Source: Janthinobacterium sp. J1-1 (GTDB lineage Bacteria > Pseudomonadota > Gammaproteobacteria > Burkholderiales > Burkholderiaceae_D). From it: a stretch of DNA of 64,000 nucleotides. Positions within the stretch are counted from its first letter, which is position 1, and each line of letters opens with the position of its first letter. Shown here one piece after another: positions 17,891-28,711 of the stretch. Below the pieces are notes generated by a model. The model ran no database searches. It worked only from the letters and a program-made list of their open reading frames with translations, and was not told where the DNA came from. The position numbers and the translations under genes are program-made. Location: NCBI RefSeq assembly GCF_030944405.1, contig NZ_CP132339.1:186001-250000 (forward strand), in the 5' to 3' direction.

Positions 17891-19903
<2,013 letters not shown>

Positions 19904-19911
19904 GAGCCATC

Positions 19912-20844
19912 ATGCGCATACTGCTGCAACGCCTGGACGGCAAGGAAGCGGAGTGGATCAGCGAATTTGCCGGACAGCTGCCCGAAGCCGAGGTGATCGC
20001 CTGGCGCGAGGGCGAGTCCATACCCGACTGTGATTACGCCGCCGTCTTCCGGCCACCGGCCGCCATGCTGGGCGACCTGGGCAAGGTCAGGGCGATTTTC
20101 AATCTGGGCGCCGGCGTCGATGCGCTGCTGAAATTCGGCGAGGCGCTGCCGGCCCACGTACCGCTGGTGCGCCTGGACGACGCCGGCATGGGCGTGCAGA
20201 TGGCCGAGTATGTGAGCCACGCCGTGCTGCGCCACTTCCGCCGTTTCGACGACTACGAGGCGCAGGCGCGCGCCGGCATCTGGCAGCCGCTGCCCGCGTT
20301 CGACAAGGTGGATTTCCCTGTCGGCGTGCTGGGCCTGGGGGTGCTCGGCACGCGCGTGCTGGACGCGCTGGCGCAGTTCGAGTTTCCCCTGCGCGGCTGG
20401 AGCCGCAGCCAGAAACACATCGATGGCGTCGACTGCTTTGCCGGCGAGGAGGGGCTGGAAGCCTTCCTGCGCGGCACGCGCGTGCTGATTTGCCTGCTGC
20501 CGCTGACACAAGACACGCACAATCTGCTCGACCGCGCGCGGCTGTCCATGCTGCTGCCGGGCGCCTATGTCATCAACGTCGCGCGCGGCGCGCACCTGGC
20601 CGAACCGGACCTCTTGAGCCTGATCCGTTCGGGCCATATCGCCGGCGCCACGCTGGACGTGTTCCGCAACGAGCCGCTGCCGCAGCAGCACCCGTTCTGG
20701 CAGGAGCCGCGCATCACCATCACGCCGCATGTCTCCGCCAATACCCTGCGCCGCGAAAGCGTGGCGCAGATCGCCGCCAAGATACGCCGCCTGCAAGCTG
20801 GCGAGCCTGTGGCCGGCACCGTCAACCGTTTGCAAGGATATTGA
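19912..20844 (+). CDS. ghrA: D-2-hydroxyacid dehydrogenase, glyoxylate/hydroxypyruvate reductase A type
   Basis: 310 residues. NAD(P)-binding Rossmann segment GVLGLGVLGTRVLDAL (about 141-156), the ICLLPLTQDTHNLLD segment, NVARGAHLAEPDL with the substrate Arg, and HPFWQEPRITITPHVSA with the catalytic His. The short N-terminal catalytic lobe with VFRPPAAML matches GhrA. It reduces glyoxylate or hydroxypyruvate. No direct step in leucine breakdown is known, so it may simply be carried in the operon. It begins 8 bp after liuD and ends 1 bp before liuE. Confidence 0.88.
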   Translation: MRILLQRLDGKEAEWISEFAGQLPEAEVIAWREGESIPDCDYAAVFRPPAAMLGDLGKVRAIFNLGAGVDALLKFGEALPAHVPLVRLDDAGMGVQMAEYVSHAVLRHFRRFDDYEAQARAGIWQPLPAFDKVDFPVGVLGLGVLGTRVLDALAQFEFPLRGWSRSQKHIDGVDCFAGEEGLEAFLRGTRVLICLLPLTQDTHNLLDRARLSMLLPGAYVINVARGAHLAEPDLLSLIRSGHIAGATLDVFRNEPLPQQHPFWQEPRITITPHVSANTLRRESVAQIAAKIRRLQAGEPVAGTVNRLQGY

Positions 20845-20845
20845 A

Positions 20846-21766
20846 ATGAACAGCCAACCGAGTTTGCCGAAACAGGTCAAGATCGTCGAAGTGGGCCCGC
20901 GCGACGGCCTGCAAAATGAAAAGGAGACCATCAGCGCCGCCGTCAAGATCGAGCTGGTCGACCGGCTGACGCAGGCGGGTTTCGCCAATATCGAGGCGGC
21001 GTCGTTCGTGTCGCCCAAATGGGTGCCGCAGATGGCCACCAGCACGGAAGTCATGGCCGGCATCGCGCGCCGCGCGGGCACGATCTATTCCGCGCTGACG
21101 CCGAACATGCAGGGTTTCGAAGCGGCGCTGCTGGCCAAAGCCGATGAGGTGGTGATCTTCGGTTCAGCGTCGGAGGCGTTCTCGCAAAAGAACATCAACT
21201 GTTCGATTGCCGAATCGATCGCCCGCTTCGAAGGCGTGGCGAAAGCGGCGAAGGAGAACGGCTTGCGCCTGCGCGGCAGCATCAGCTGCGCCTTCGGCTG
21301 CCCGTACCAGGGCGAGGTGCCGCTGGACGCTGTCGCCGACGTGGTGGGGCGCATGCGCGACCTCGGCTGCGACGAGATCGATATCGCCGACACCATCGGC
21401 GTAGCCACGCCGAGAAAAACCCAGGCGGTGATGGCGCGCGCCATCGAGGCGTTTCACGTGGGCGGCCTGTCCGGCCATTTTCATGACACCTACGGCCAGG
21501 CGCTGGCGAATATCTACGCCAGCCTGGAGCTGGGCATCGCCATCTATCACTCGTCGGTCTCGGGCCTGGGCGGCTGCCCGTACGCCAAGGGCGCCACCGG
21601 CAATGTCGCCACCGAAGACGTGCTGTACATGATGAACGGCCTGGGCATCGCCACCGGCATCGACCTGGACCTGGTGGTGGACGCGGGCCAGTTCATTTCG
21701 CAGCAGCTGGGACGCAAGGGGTCGAGCCGCGCCGGCAATGCGCTGGCGGCAAAGCGCCTGGCCTGA
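20846..21766 (+). CDS. liuE: Hydroxymethylglutaryl-CoA lyase
   Basis: 306 residues from ATG 20846 (MNSQPSLPKQVKIVEVGPRD). DRE-TIM metallolyase: EVGPRDGLQNEKE with the catalytic Arg/Asp, IEAASFVSPKWVPQMA, SCAFGCPYQGEV, GHFHDTYGQALAN with the metal-binding His-x-His, and the C-terminal GLGGCPYAKGATGNVATED loop carrying the essential Cys. It splits HMG-CoA to acetoacetate and acetyl-CoA, the last step of leucine catabolism. The operon ends here at a strong terminator. Also called mvaB/hmgL in other organisms. Confidence 0.95.
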   Translation: MNSQPSLPKQVKIVEVGPRDGLQNEKETISAAVKIELVDRLTQAGFANIEAASFVSPKWVPQMATSTEVMAGIARRAGTIYSALTPNMQGFEAALLAKADEVVIFGSASEAFSQKNINCSIAESIARFEGVAKAAKENGLRLRGSISCAFGCPYQGEVPLDAVADVVGRMRDLGCDEIDIADTIGVATPRKTQAVMARAIEAFHVGGLSGHFHDTYGQALANIYASLELGIAIYHSSVSGLGGCPYAKGATGNVATEDVLYMMNGLGIATGIDLDLVVDAGQFISQQLGRKGSSRAGNALAAKRLA

Positions 21767-21805
21767 AAAAACGACTCCTGCAGTGTGAATGCAGGAGTCG
21801 TTTTT
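21767..21805 (+). terminator. Intrinsic terminator after liuE
   Basis: A perfect 16-bp stem (arms 21767-21782 and 21790-21805, core CGACTCCTGCA/TGCAGGAGTCG) with a 7-nt loop starts directly after the TGA and ends in five T's. It should stop the liu-bio transcript; the A-tract on the other side makes it bidirectional. Confidence 0.93.
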
Positions 21806-21824
21806 CGCTGGACATGTACAGACG

Positions 21825-21861
21825 AAAAAAAACCCGAGAGCCGTAACTCTCGGGTTTTTTT
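21825..21861 (-). terminator. Intrinsic terminator downstream of tRNA-Pro
   Basis: Stem CCCGAGAG/CTCTCGGG with a 6-nt loop CCGTAA (21841-21846) and long A/T tracts on both sides (21825-21832, 21855-21861). On the minus strand it lies 10 nt after the encoded CCA of the tRNA and ends in a T-run, so it terminates the tRNA transcript. It can also act on plus-strand read-through. Confidence 0.92.
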
Positions 21862-21870
21862 CTACAAATT

Positions 21871-21947
21871 TGGTCGGAGTACAAGGATTCGAACCTTGGA
21901 CCCCCTGGTCCCAAACCAGGTGCGCTACCGGGCTGCGCCACACTCCG
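21871..21947 (-). tRNA. tRNA-Pro (anticodon UGG)
   Basis: 77 nt on the minus strand including an encoded 3' CCA. Acceptor stem CGGAGTG pairs with TACTCCG; anticodon stem CCTGG/CCAGG encloses loop TTTGGGA, giving anticodon TGG; the T-arm has the standard GGTTCGAATCC. The gene is followed by a terminator, so it is a monocistronic tRNA transcript. Confidence 0.97.
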
Positions 21948-22098
21948 AAGACCAAGATAATACAGACCATATTCAATTCGGTCAAGGGTCAGGCAAAACT
22001 TCCCGTAAATAATTTACGCCCCTGCCGGCCTCATCTGTTTTGATGCCAAAAAAGTATGCGACACTGGGCGCCAGTTTTCTCTCACAGGATGCGAAAAC

Positions 22099-22725
22099 AT
22101 GACGGCATTACCTTTCAGCTATTCGTCTCATGATTACCCGGGCCCGGCGCGCCGGCACCACCTTGTGCTGGGCGCTGGCGTCTTGCTGCTGCACCTGGCT
22201 TTTCTGTATGGCTGGCGTTATGCCAAACCGCCACCCCTGCCCGACGCGGGGCCGAAGGTGGAATCGGTCGCCGTCTGGATACGCCCGCCCACGCCCATCA
22301 TCAAGCCACTGCCGCCGCCACCGCCCTTGGCCAGGGTGGAACCGCAGCGCGAAAAGAAACCGCTTCGTGTCGCGGCCTCACCCAGGACAGCGGCGCCGGC
22401 CACGCCGGCGACAGAACCCATCGCGAACGCCATCACGGTGGCGCCGTCACCCACGCCAGCCGACCCGCTGGCGGCGGACGCACCGAAGTTCGACATGGAA
22501 GCGGCCCTGAAAACCGCGCGCAAGGTGGCCAGCGAACGCGATCCGGCCAAGGCCGGCACGGCGGTCGGCCAGATCCCCGACAAGCCGCTGCGCACGGAAA
22601 CCCAGCTCGCGCGCGATATCGCCAGTGGCAAGCGCGGCGATTGCCGCACTGCATATGCGGGTGCCGGGCTATTGGCCCCGTTGGTGATGCTGCTGGATAA
22701 AAAGGATAGCGGGTGCAAGTGGTGA
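22099..22725 (+). CDS. TonB-like orphan membrane-anchored protein, function unknown
   Basis: 208 residues. One transmembrane anchor near the N-terminus (LVLGAGVLLLHLAFLYGW), then a Pro/Ala-rich periplasmic linker (PTPIIKPLPPPPPLA) like that of TonB/energy transducers. The C-terminal ~80 residues do not show the TonB beta-fold; instead they carry ETQLARDIASGKRGDCR and end in a short region with two cysteines (DCR... and SGCKW) that may form a disulphide. No ExbB/ExbD gene is adjacent. I do not recognise a named family; it stands alone between tRNA-Pro and a regulator gene. Confidence 0.75.
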   Translation: MTALPFSYSSHDYPGPARRHHLVLGAGVLLLHLAFLYGWRYAKPPPLPDAGPKVESVAVWIRPPTPIIKPLPPPPPLARVEPQREKKPLRVAASPRTAAPATPATEPIANAITVAPSPTPADPLAADAPKFDMEAALKTARKVASERDPAKAGTAVGQIPDKPLRTETQLARDIASGKRGDCRTAYAGAGLLAPLVMLLDKKDSGCKW

Positions 22726-22746
22726 CGATCTCAAGACATAAATAAC

Positions 22747-22775
22747 TTGAATATACCCATATTGGGTACTATCAT
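22747..22775 (+). promoter_or_regulatory. Promoter of the nucleotidyltransferase-regulator gene
   Basis: A -35 element TTGAAT (22747-22752) and a -10 element TATCAT (22770-22775) are separated by 17 bp. The predicted transcription start is about 22782-22783, which coincides with the ATG at 22783, implying a leaderless mRNA. Both promoter elements overlap or touch the palindromic operators. Confidence 0.6.
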
Positions 22776-22792
22776 ACCCAATATGGGTATAT
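22751..22792. promoter_or_regulatory. Double palindromic operator at the start of the nucleotidyltransferase regulator
   Basis: An 18-bp perfect inverted repeat (22751-22768 / 22775-22792) is built from two palindromes, TACCCATATTGGGTA (22754-22768) and TACCCAATATGGGTA (22775-22789). Each has TACCCA/TGGGTA half-sites, and their centres are 21 bp apart, two helical turns. The second covers the predicted ATG at 22783. This is the geometry of an autorepressor binding as two dimers on one DNA face. Confidence 0.8.
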
Positions 22793-23439
22793 ATGCAGAT
22801 ACGTTATTTTCCAAGACACAGCAACGCGTGCTGGCCTTGCTGTTTGGCCAGTCGCAACGCTCGTTTTACGCCAACGAGATTATCACTTTCGCCGCCATGG
22901 GTTCGGGTGCGGTACAGCGCGAGCTGGCGAAGCTGGTGAAGTCGGCGCTGGTGACCGTGAAAAAAGTCGGCAACCAAAAGCACTATCAGGCCAATCACCA
23001 GGCACCGATTTTTGATGAGCTGCGCAGCATTGTCATGAAGACCTTTGGCGTGGCCGACGTGCTGCGCGTGGCGCTGCAAGCACACTGGCCGCAGATCGAG
23101 CTGGCGTTCGTGTATGGCTCGATGGCCAAAGGAAGCGAGCAGGCCCACAGCGACATCGATCTGATGGTGATCGGCGAGCAGATCTCGAATGCCGCCCTGC
23201 TCGACGCATTGCAACCGCTACAGCAGCAACTGGGCCGCACAGTCAACCCGACGCTCTACACGCCGGCGGAGTTTATCCAGCGCGTACGCGACGGCAAGTC
23301 GTTTATCGTGCGCGTGCTGGAACAGCCGAAGATCTTTGTCAAAGGCAGGGAAGATGAACTCATCCGCCTCACAGGCACTGGAGAATCTGGCGCGGATCTG
23401 GCGGCGGCTCAGACACTCGCCATCGAACCGCCAGCCTGA
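22783..23439 (+). CDS. Winged-helix regulator fused to a minimal nucleotidyltransferase domain
   Basis: 218 residues from ATG 22783; the open frame extends upstream to a TTG at 22747, but that start would lie in the promoter. The N-terminal ~90 residues form a MarR/ArsR-like winged helix (FSKTQQRVLALLFGQ, SGAVQRELAKLVKSALVTV, GNQKHYQAN). The C-terminal part is a DNA polymerase-beta-type nucleotidyltransferase domain with FVYGSMAKGSEQAHSDIDLM, the GS...DxD catalytic motif. Such fusions resemble self-contained regulator or toxin-antitoxin-related proteins whose target is unknown. No partner HEPN gene is adjacent. The start lies within its probable operator. Confidence 0.82.
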   Translation: MGIYADTLFSKTQQRVLALLFGQSQRSFYANEIITFAAMGSGAVQRELAKLVKSALVTVKKVGNQKHYQANHQAPIFDELRSIVMKTFGVADVLRVALQAHWPQIELAFVYGSMAKGSEQAHSDIDLMVIGEQISNAALLDALQPLQQQLGRTVNPTLYTPAEFIQRVRDGKSFIVRVLEQPKIFVKGREDELIRLTGTGESGADLAAAQTLAIEPPA

Positions 23440-23444
23440 TTGTC

Positions 23445-24353
23445 TTACTCCTGCCCCTTCAACTGCAGCGCCCGCTCATATAAAGCATTTTTCTTGCGCC
23501 CGGTAATTTGTGCCGTCAGGTTGGCCGCCTGCTTGACGCTGCATTCGGCCAGCAGAATATTGAGGATGCGTTCGGCTTCCACGTCTTCGGCGTCCTGGGC
23601 TTCGGTGGCGCCGTCGAGCAGGATCACGAATTCGCCTTTTTCGCGGTGGGCGTCGGCGCGGATCCAGGCTTCGGCCTCGGACAGCGGGCAGCGGTGGATT
23701 TCTTCGAACAGTTTCGTCAGTTCGCGCGCGAACACCACCTGGCGCGTCGGCTCGAACGCTTCGGCCAGCGCGGTGGCGCAGTCGAGGATGCGGTGCGGCG
23801 CTTCATAAAAGACCATGGTGGCGGTTACGCCGCGCAGGCTGTGCAGCATGTTTTCGCGCTGCTTGGCTTTCGCGGGCAGGAAGCCGACAAAATAAAACTG
23901 GTCGTTCAGCAAGCCGCTGGCGGAAATCGCCGTAATCGCCGCCGATGGACCGGGCAGGGGCAGCACGCGCAGGCCGGCCGCGCGCACGGCGTCGACGATG
24001 CGCGCGCCGGGGTCGGACACGGCAGGGGTTCCCGCGTCGGAGACCAGCGCGATGCGCTCACCGGCATGCAGGCGGGCAATCAGGGTCTGCGCCACTTCGC
24101 GTTCGTTATGTTGATGCGCAGCAATTAACGGCTTGTTCAGACCAAAACGCGTCAGCAGGTGCGCCGTATTGCGGGTATCTTCACAGGCGACGGCGTCAGC
24201 CAGGCTCAGCAAGTGCAAGGCACGCAGGCTGATATCGGTGACATTGCCGATGGGCGTGGCCACTACATACAATGTTGCGATAGGATAGACCTGGTGCGCC
24301 GCCTCTGTCATGATGGGCAGGCTGGCGATGGAACTGATTTCTTGTACGGTCAT
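23445..24353 (-). CDS. rsmI: 16S rRNA (cytidine1402-2'-O)-methyltransferase
   Basis: 302 residues; a Met at position 15 could be the true start, as the conserved core begins LYVVATPIGNVTDISLRAL. Tetrapyrrole-methylase fold with ACEDTRNTAHLL, LVSDAGTPAVSDPGARIVD and LPLPGPSAAI, all RsmI hallmarks. It 2'-O-methylates C1402 of 16S rRNA together with RsmH. It is divergent from lpoA with a 12-bp gap, the same arrangement as yraL/yraM in E. coli. It converges on the nucleotidyltransferase gene with a 5-bp gap. Confidence 0.95.
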   Translation of the reverse strand: MTVQEISSIASLPIMTEAAHQVYPIATLYVVATPIGNVTDISLRALHLLSLADAVACEDTRNTAHLLTRFGLNKPLIAAHQHNEREVAQTLIARLHAGERIALVSDAGTPAVSDPGARIVDAVRAAGLRVLPLPGPSAAITAISASGLLNDQFYFVGFLPAKAKQRENMLHSLRGVTATMVFYEAPHRILDCATALAEAFEPTRQVVFARELTKLFEEIHRCPLSEAEAWIRADAHREKGEFVILLDGATEAQDAEDVEAERILNILLAECSVKQAANLTAQITGRKKNALYERALQLKGQE

Positions 24354-24365
24354 TTTGGAGGTTGA

Positions 24366-25742
24366 ATGCTTGCTAATAGTGTGAAGTTACTGCTTGTTTG
24401 TGCCGCGACCGGCATGCTGAGCGCTTGCAGCACGCCTTGCGACGCGCCCGGGCAATTGTGCGCGCCTATTGAATCAAACACAAGGGCGCTGCTGCCGCCA
24501 CCGCCGCCACCTGTCCCCGCGCCGCTGCCCAAGCCGGCCGCACCGGAACCGGTGACCTTTGCCGTGGCCGTGCCCGACATTACCTCGTATGACGACAGCG
24601 GCAAGGCCAACGTGGCGCCCATGACCGGCACGCCGGCCACGGGCACCGCGCAGGACATGCCGGCCGCCACGGCGCCGGCGCCGTCCGACGGCAAGATCCA
24701 CCATATCGGCCTGTTGCTGCCGCTGCGCTCGGCTTCGCTGGGTCCGGCGGCCAGCCTGTTGCGGGCCGGCTTCATGGCCGCCTACGAGCGCGACCGCAGC
24801 GGCTTCGAAGTGGCCGTGATCGATACGGGCGACGGCAGCGCCGATGTACTGGACAAGTTTGCGCAGGCCCAGCAGGAGCAGGATATCGTGGTCGGCCCCT
24901 TGTCGCGTTCGGCCGTCACGGCGGTCGCCAACAGCGACCTGGTGAAAAAGCCGACCATCGCCTTGAACCACCCCGACAACCGCGGCGAAGCGCGCCTGCC
25001 GGCCAGGCTGCTGGTGATGGGCCTGTCGATCGAAGCGGAAGCGCGGCAGGTGGCCGCCTGGGCCGCCAGCGAACAGCCGCGCGCCAATGCCTTGATTTTG
25101 TCGGCCAATTCGGCCTCGCAGCGCCGTACCAGTACCGCCTTCAAGCAGGAATGGCTGCGCCAGGGCGGCAGCGCCGACCAGGTCGACCTGACGGCCACCA
25201 ACGGTTACCTCGGTGACGCCGAGCTGGTACAGCTGCGCGCCCGCCTGTCAAGCAATCCACCGGCCCTGATCTTTGCCGCGCTGGACGCCGACCAGGCGCG
25301 CCAGCTGCGCGTGGCGATCGGTCCCGACCTGCCGCTGTACGGCACCTCGTCGCTGAACCCGGGCCTCGGCCGCGGCGCCAGCGGCCCGGAACTGGACGGT
25401 GCGCGCCTGCTCGACCTGCCATGGCAGGTGCAGCGCGATCATCCGCAAGTGATGGTGTATCCGCAGCCGCCGCAGCCCGCCGACGGCCGCCTGACGGCCG
25501 ACATGGAGCGCCTGTATGCGCTGGGCATCGACGCCTTCCGCGTGGCGCGCGAAGTGGCGCTGCGCCCCGAGGCGCCATTCACGCTCGATGGCGTGACGGG
25601 CCGCCTGGCCGTGCGTTATGACGGCGGGCAGGCGCGCTTCGAGCGCACCGAGCAGGCCGCCACCTATCAGCAGGGCGTGGTCGGTACCTGGCCACCGAAG
25701 CCGGTCGCCGAGCAAGCGCCGGTGTTGCCGGCGGCGCAGTAA
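24366..25742 (+). CDS. lpoA: LpoA-type penicillin-binding-protein activator lipoprotein
   Basis: 458 residues. Lipoprotein signal with lipobox LSAC (about residues 17-20), a Pro/Ala-rich linker, and a periplasmic-binding-protein-like LppC domain beginning IHHIGLLLPLRSASLGPAASLL. It lacks the N-terminal TPR half of E. coli LpoA, as is usual in betaproteobacteria. LpoA activates PBP1A from the outer membrane. Synteny (rsmI, yraN, diaA, dolP) supports the call. Whether this short form activates a PBP is inference. Confidence 0.85.
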   Translation: MLANSVKLLLVCAATGMLSACSTPCDAPGQLCAPIESNTRALLPPPPPPVPAPLPKPAAPEPVTFAVAVPDITSYDDSGKANVAPMTGTPATGTAQDMPAATAPAPSDGKIHHIGLLLPLRSASLGPAASLLRAGFMAAYERDRSGFEVAVIDTGDGSADVLDKFAQAQQEQDIVVGPLSRSAVTAVANSDLVKKPTIALNHPDNRGEARLPARLLVMGLSIEAEARQVAAWAASEQPRANALILSANSASQRRTSTAFKQEWLRQGGSADQVDLTATNGYLGDAELVQLRARLSSNPPALIFAALDADQARQLRVAIGPDLPLYGTSSLNPGLGRGASGPELDGARLLDLPWQVQRDHPQVMVYPQPPQPADGRLTADMERLYALGIDAFRVAREVALRPEAPFTLDGVTGRLAVRYDGGQARFERTEQAATYQQGVVGTWPPKPVAEQAPVLPAAQ

Positions 25743-25753
25743 GGAAAGCACCC

Positions 25754-26104
25754 ATGCCGCCGCCAGACAAGCGGGAACTGGGGCGGCTGGCGGAAGACGA
25801 TGCGCTGGCGTATCTGCTGCTGCAGGGACTCAAGCTGATAGAACGCAATTTCCTGTGCAAGGGCGGCGAACTGGACTTGATCATGCGCGACGGCAAAAGC
25901 GTCGTCTTCATCGAAGTGCGCCAGCGCAGCGGCAGTGCTTTCGGCGGCGCCCTGGCCAGCATCACGCCGGCCAAGCAGCGGCGCATGACGCGTGCCGCGC
26001 AAACCTGGCTATTGAGCCAGAAGAACTTGCCGCCATGCCGTTTCGACGCCGTCGTCATCGATGGCGGACGCATGGAATGGCTGAAGAACATTCTCGATAT
26101 GTAA
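25754..26104 (+). CDS. yraN: YraN/UPF0102 family nuclease-fold protein
   Basis: 116 residues. Restriction-endonuclease-like fold with GRLAEDDALAYLLLQGLKLIE and the catalytic-type GGELDLIMRDGKSVVFIEVR (D...ExK-like), then SITPAKQRRMTRAAQTWL. The family is thought to be Holliday-junction-resolvase-like, but no activity is established. It starts 11 bp after lpoA and is co-directional with it. Confidence 0.93.
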   Translation: MPPPDKRELGRLAEDDALAYLLLQGLKLIERNFLCKGGELDLIMRDGKSVVFIEVRQRSGSAFGGALASITPAKQRRMTRAAQTWLLSQKNLPPCRFDAVVIDGGRMEWLKNILDM

Positions 26105-27425
<1,321 letters not shown>

Positions 27426-27459
27426 AACCCCTAGGCCTTCCGGCCTACGGCGCGAACAC

Positions 27460-27488
27460 AACGATGGGGCTATAATGGCCCCATCGTT
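27460..27488 (+). promoter_or_regulatory. Palindrome enclosing a TATAAT -10 box upstream of tlpA
   Basis: Perfect 11-bp arms AACGATGGGGC (27460-27470) and GCCCCATCGTT (27478-27488) enclose TATAATG; the TATAAT at 27471-27476 is a consensus -10 element 33 nt before the ATG of tlpA. A -35 is not obvious. The dyad around the -10 box suggests an operator or a 5' mRNA hairpin. Confidence 0.5.
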
Positions 27489-27509
27489 ACGTATCTGGTG
27501 TGTAAAACT

Positions 27510-28025
27510 ATGTCAACATCGACTTCCAAATCCTGGCTCAAGCCTGTCCTGATCGCCGTACTGGTGGCGGGCGTGGCGGCGGCAGGCTATCTGTCGCTGA
27601 ACAACAAGCAAAGCGCACCGGACGTGACCTTCCACGCCATCGACGGCGAAAAGATCTCGTCAAGCAGCCTGCGCGGCAAGGTGGTGCTGGTCAATTTCTG
27701 GGCCACCTCCTGCACCACCTGCGTGGCGGAAATGCCGGAAATGGTCGAAACTTACAACAAATACAAGGCGCAGGGCCTGGAGTTTGTCGCGGTCGCCATG
27801 CAATACGACCCGGCCAACTACGTGCTGAACTTTGCCCAGACGCGCCAGCTGCCGTTCAAGGTGGCGCTCGACGTGACGGGCGAGGCCGCCAAGGCGTATG
27901 GCGACGTGGCGATGACGCCGACCACCTTCGTGCTCGACAAGCAGGGCAAGATCCTCAAGCGCTACGTGGGCAAGCCCGAATTTGCCGAACTGCACAAGCT
28001 GCTGGAAACGGCCATCGCGGGATAA
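27510..28025 (+). CDS. TlpA-family thiol:disulphide oxidoreductase
   Basis: 171 residues from ATG 27510; a GTG four codons upstream is possible. N-terminal signal anchor (LIAVLVAGVAAAGYLSL) and a periplasmic thioredoxin fold with the AhpC/TSA-type FHAIDGEKISSSSLRGKVVL and redox motif WATSCTTCVAEMPEM (CxxC = C-T-T-C rather than the usual CxPC). The cis-Pro loop is in MTPTTFVLDKQGKI. Such proteins reduce apo-cytochrome c or assist copper-protein assembly. The neighbours give no specific substrate. Confidence 0.9.
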   Translation: MSTSTSKSWLKPVLIAVLVAGVAAAGYLSLNNKQSAPDVTFHAIDGEKISSSSLRGKVVLVNFWATSCTTCVAEMPEMVETYNKYKAQGLEFVAVAMQYDPANYVLNFAQTRQLPFKVALDVTGEAAKAYGDVAMTPTTFVLDKQGKILKRYVGKPEFAELHKLLETAIAG

Positions 28026-28120
28026 ATACCCGCACACAACACATAACGTTGTTGCAAATGATTGCCTGCTTGATATAACCTTCCATTTCGTGAATCCCGT
28101 TCACCTTGTGAAGGTTAGCC

Positions 28121-28711
28121 GTGTCTCCTGACGCCCCATCGCTCGACCCGCAACAACTGAAAGCCTGGCTGCTCGCGGCCGGCAACAAGGACGCCAAGGC
28201 GTTCCGTCAACTATATAACGCCACATCATCGAAACTGTTTGGCTTCGCGCTGCGTATATTGCATAAGCAAGAGCTCGCTGAAGAAGCCTTGCAAGAGGGT
28301 TTCGTCGCCATCTGGAACAACGCCGCCACGTATCAAAGCCACTTGGCGGCGCCGATGACCTGGATGGCCACCATCGTGCGCAACAAGGCGTTCGATGTGC
28401 TGCGGCGCAGCGACGACACAGTTGAAATCGATGCCGAACAGTTTGATAGCGAAGTCATGAACGCACTACGAGATCCCCAGGCCACGCCGATAGAGTCGCT
28501 GCAGATGAGTGGCGACGCCAAGGCGCTGGCGTTTTGCATGTCGGCCCTGGAAGGGCTGCACCGCCAGGTGGTCGCGCTGGCGTATTACCATGACCTGTCG
28601 CACAGCGAAGTGGCGCAGCAGATGTCGCTGCCGATCGGCACCGTCAAGACCTGGATACGGCGCAGCCTGGAACGGCTGCGTACCTGCCTGGCCAAACGGG
28701 AGGCACCATGA
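28121..28711 (+). CDS. ECF-type RNA polymerase sigma factor
   Basis: 196 residues from GTG 28121. Region 2 (SSKLFGFALRILHKQELAEE, then ALQEGFVAIWNNA) and region 4 (HDLSHSEVAQQMSLPIGTV, then KTWIRRSLERLR) are clear; the spacing fits SigK/RpoE-like group 4 sigma factors. It is paired with an anti-sigma gene that starts inside its stop codon (ATGA overlap at 28708-28711). Target promoters and inducing signal are unknown; the 95-bp region upstream is the place to look for an autoregulated promoter. Confidence 0.94.
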   Translation: MSPDAPSLDPQQLKAWLLAAGNKDAKAFRQLYNATSSKLFGFALRILHKQELAEEALQEGFVAIWNNAATYQSHLAAPMTWMATIVRNKAFDVLRRSDDTVEIDAEQFDSEVMNALRDPQATPIESLQMSGDAKALAFCMSALEGLHRQVVALAYYHDLSHSEVAQQMSLPIGTVKTWIRRSLERLRTCLAKREAP

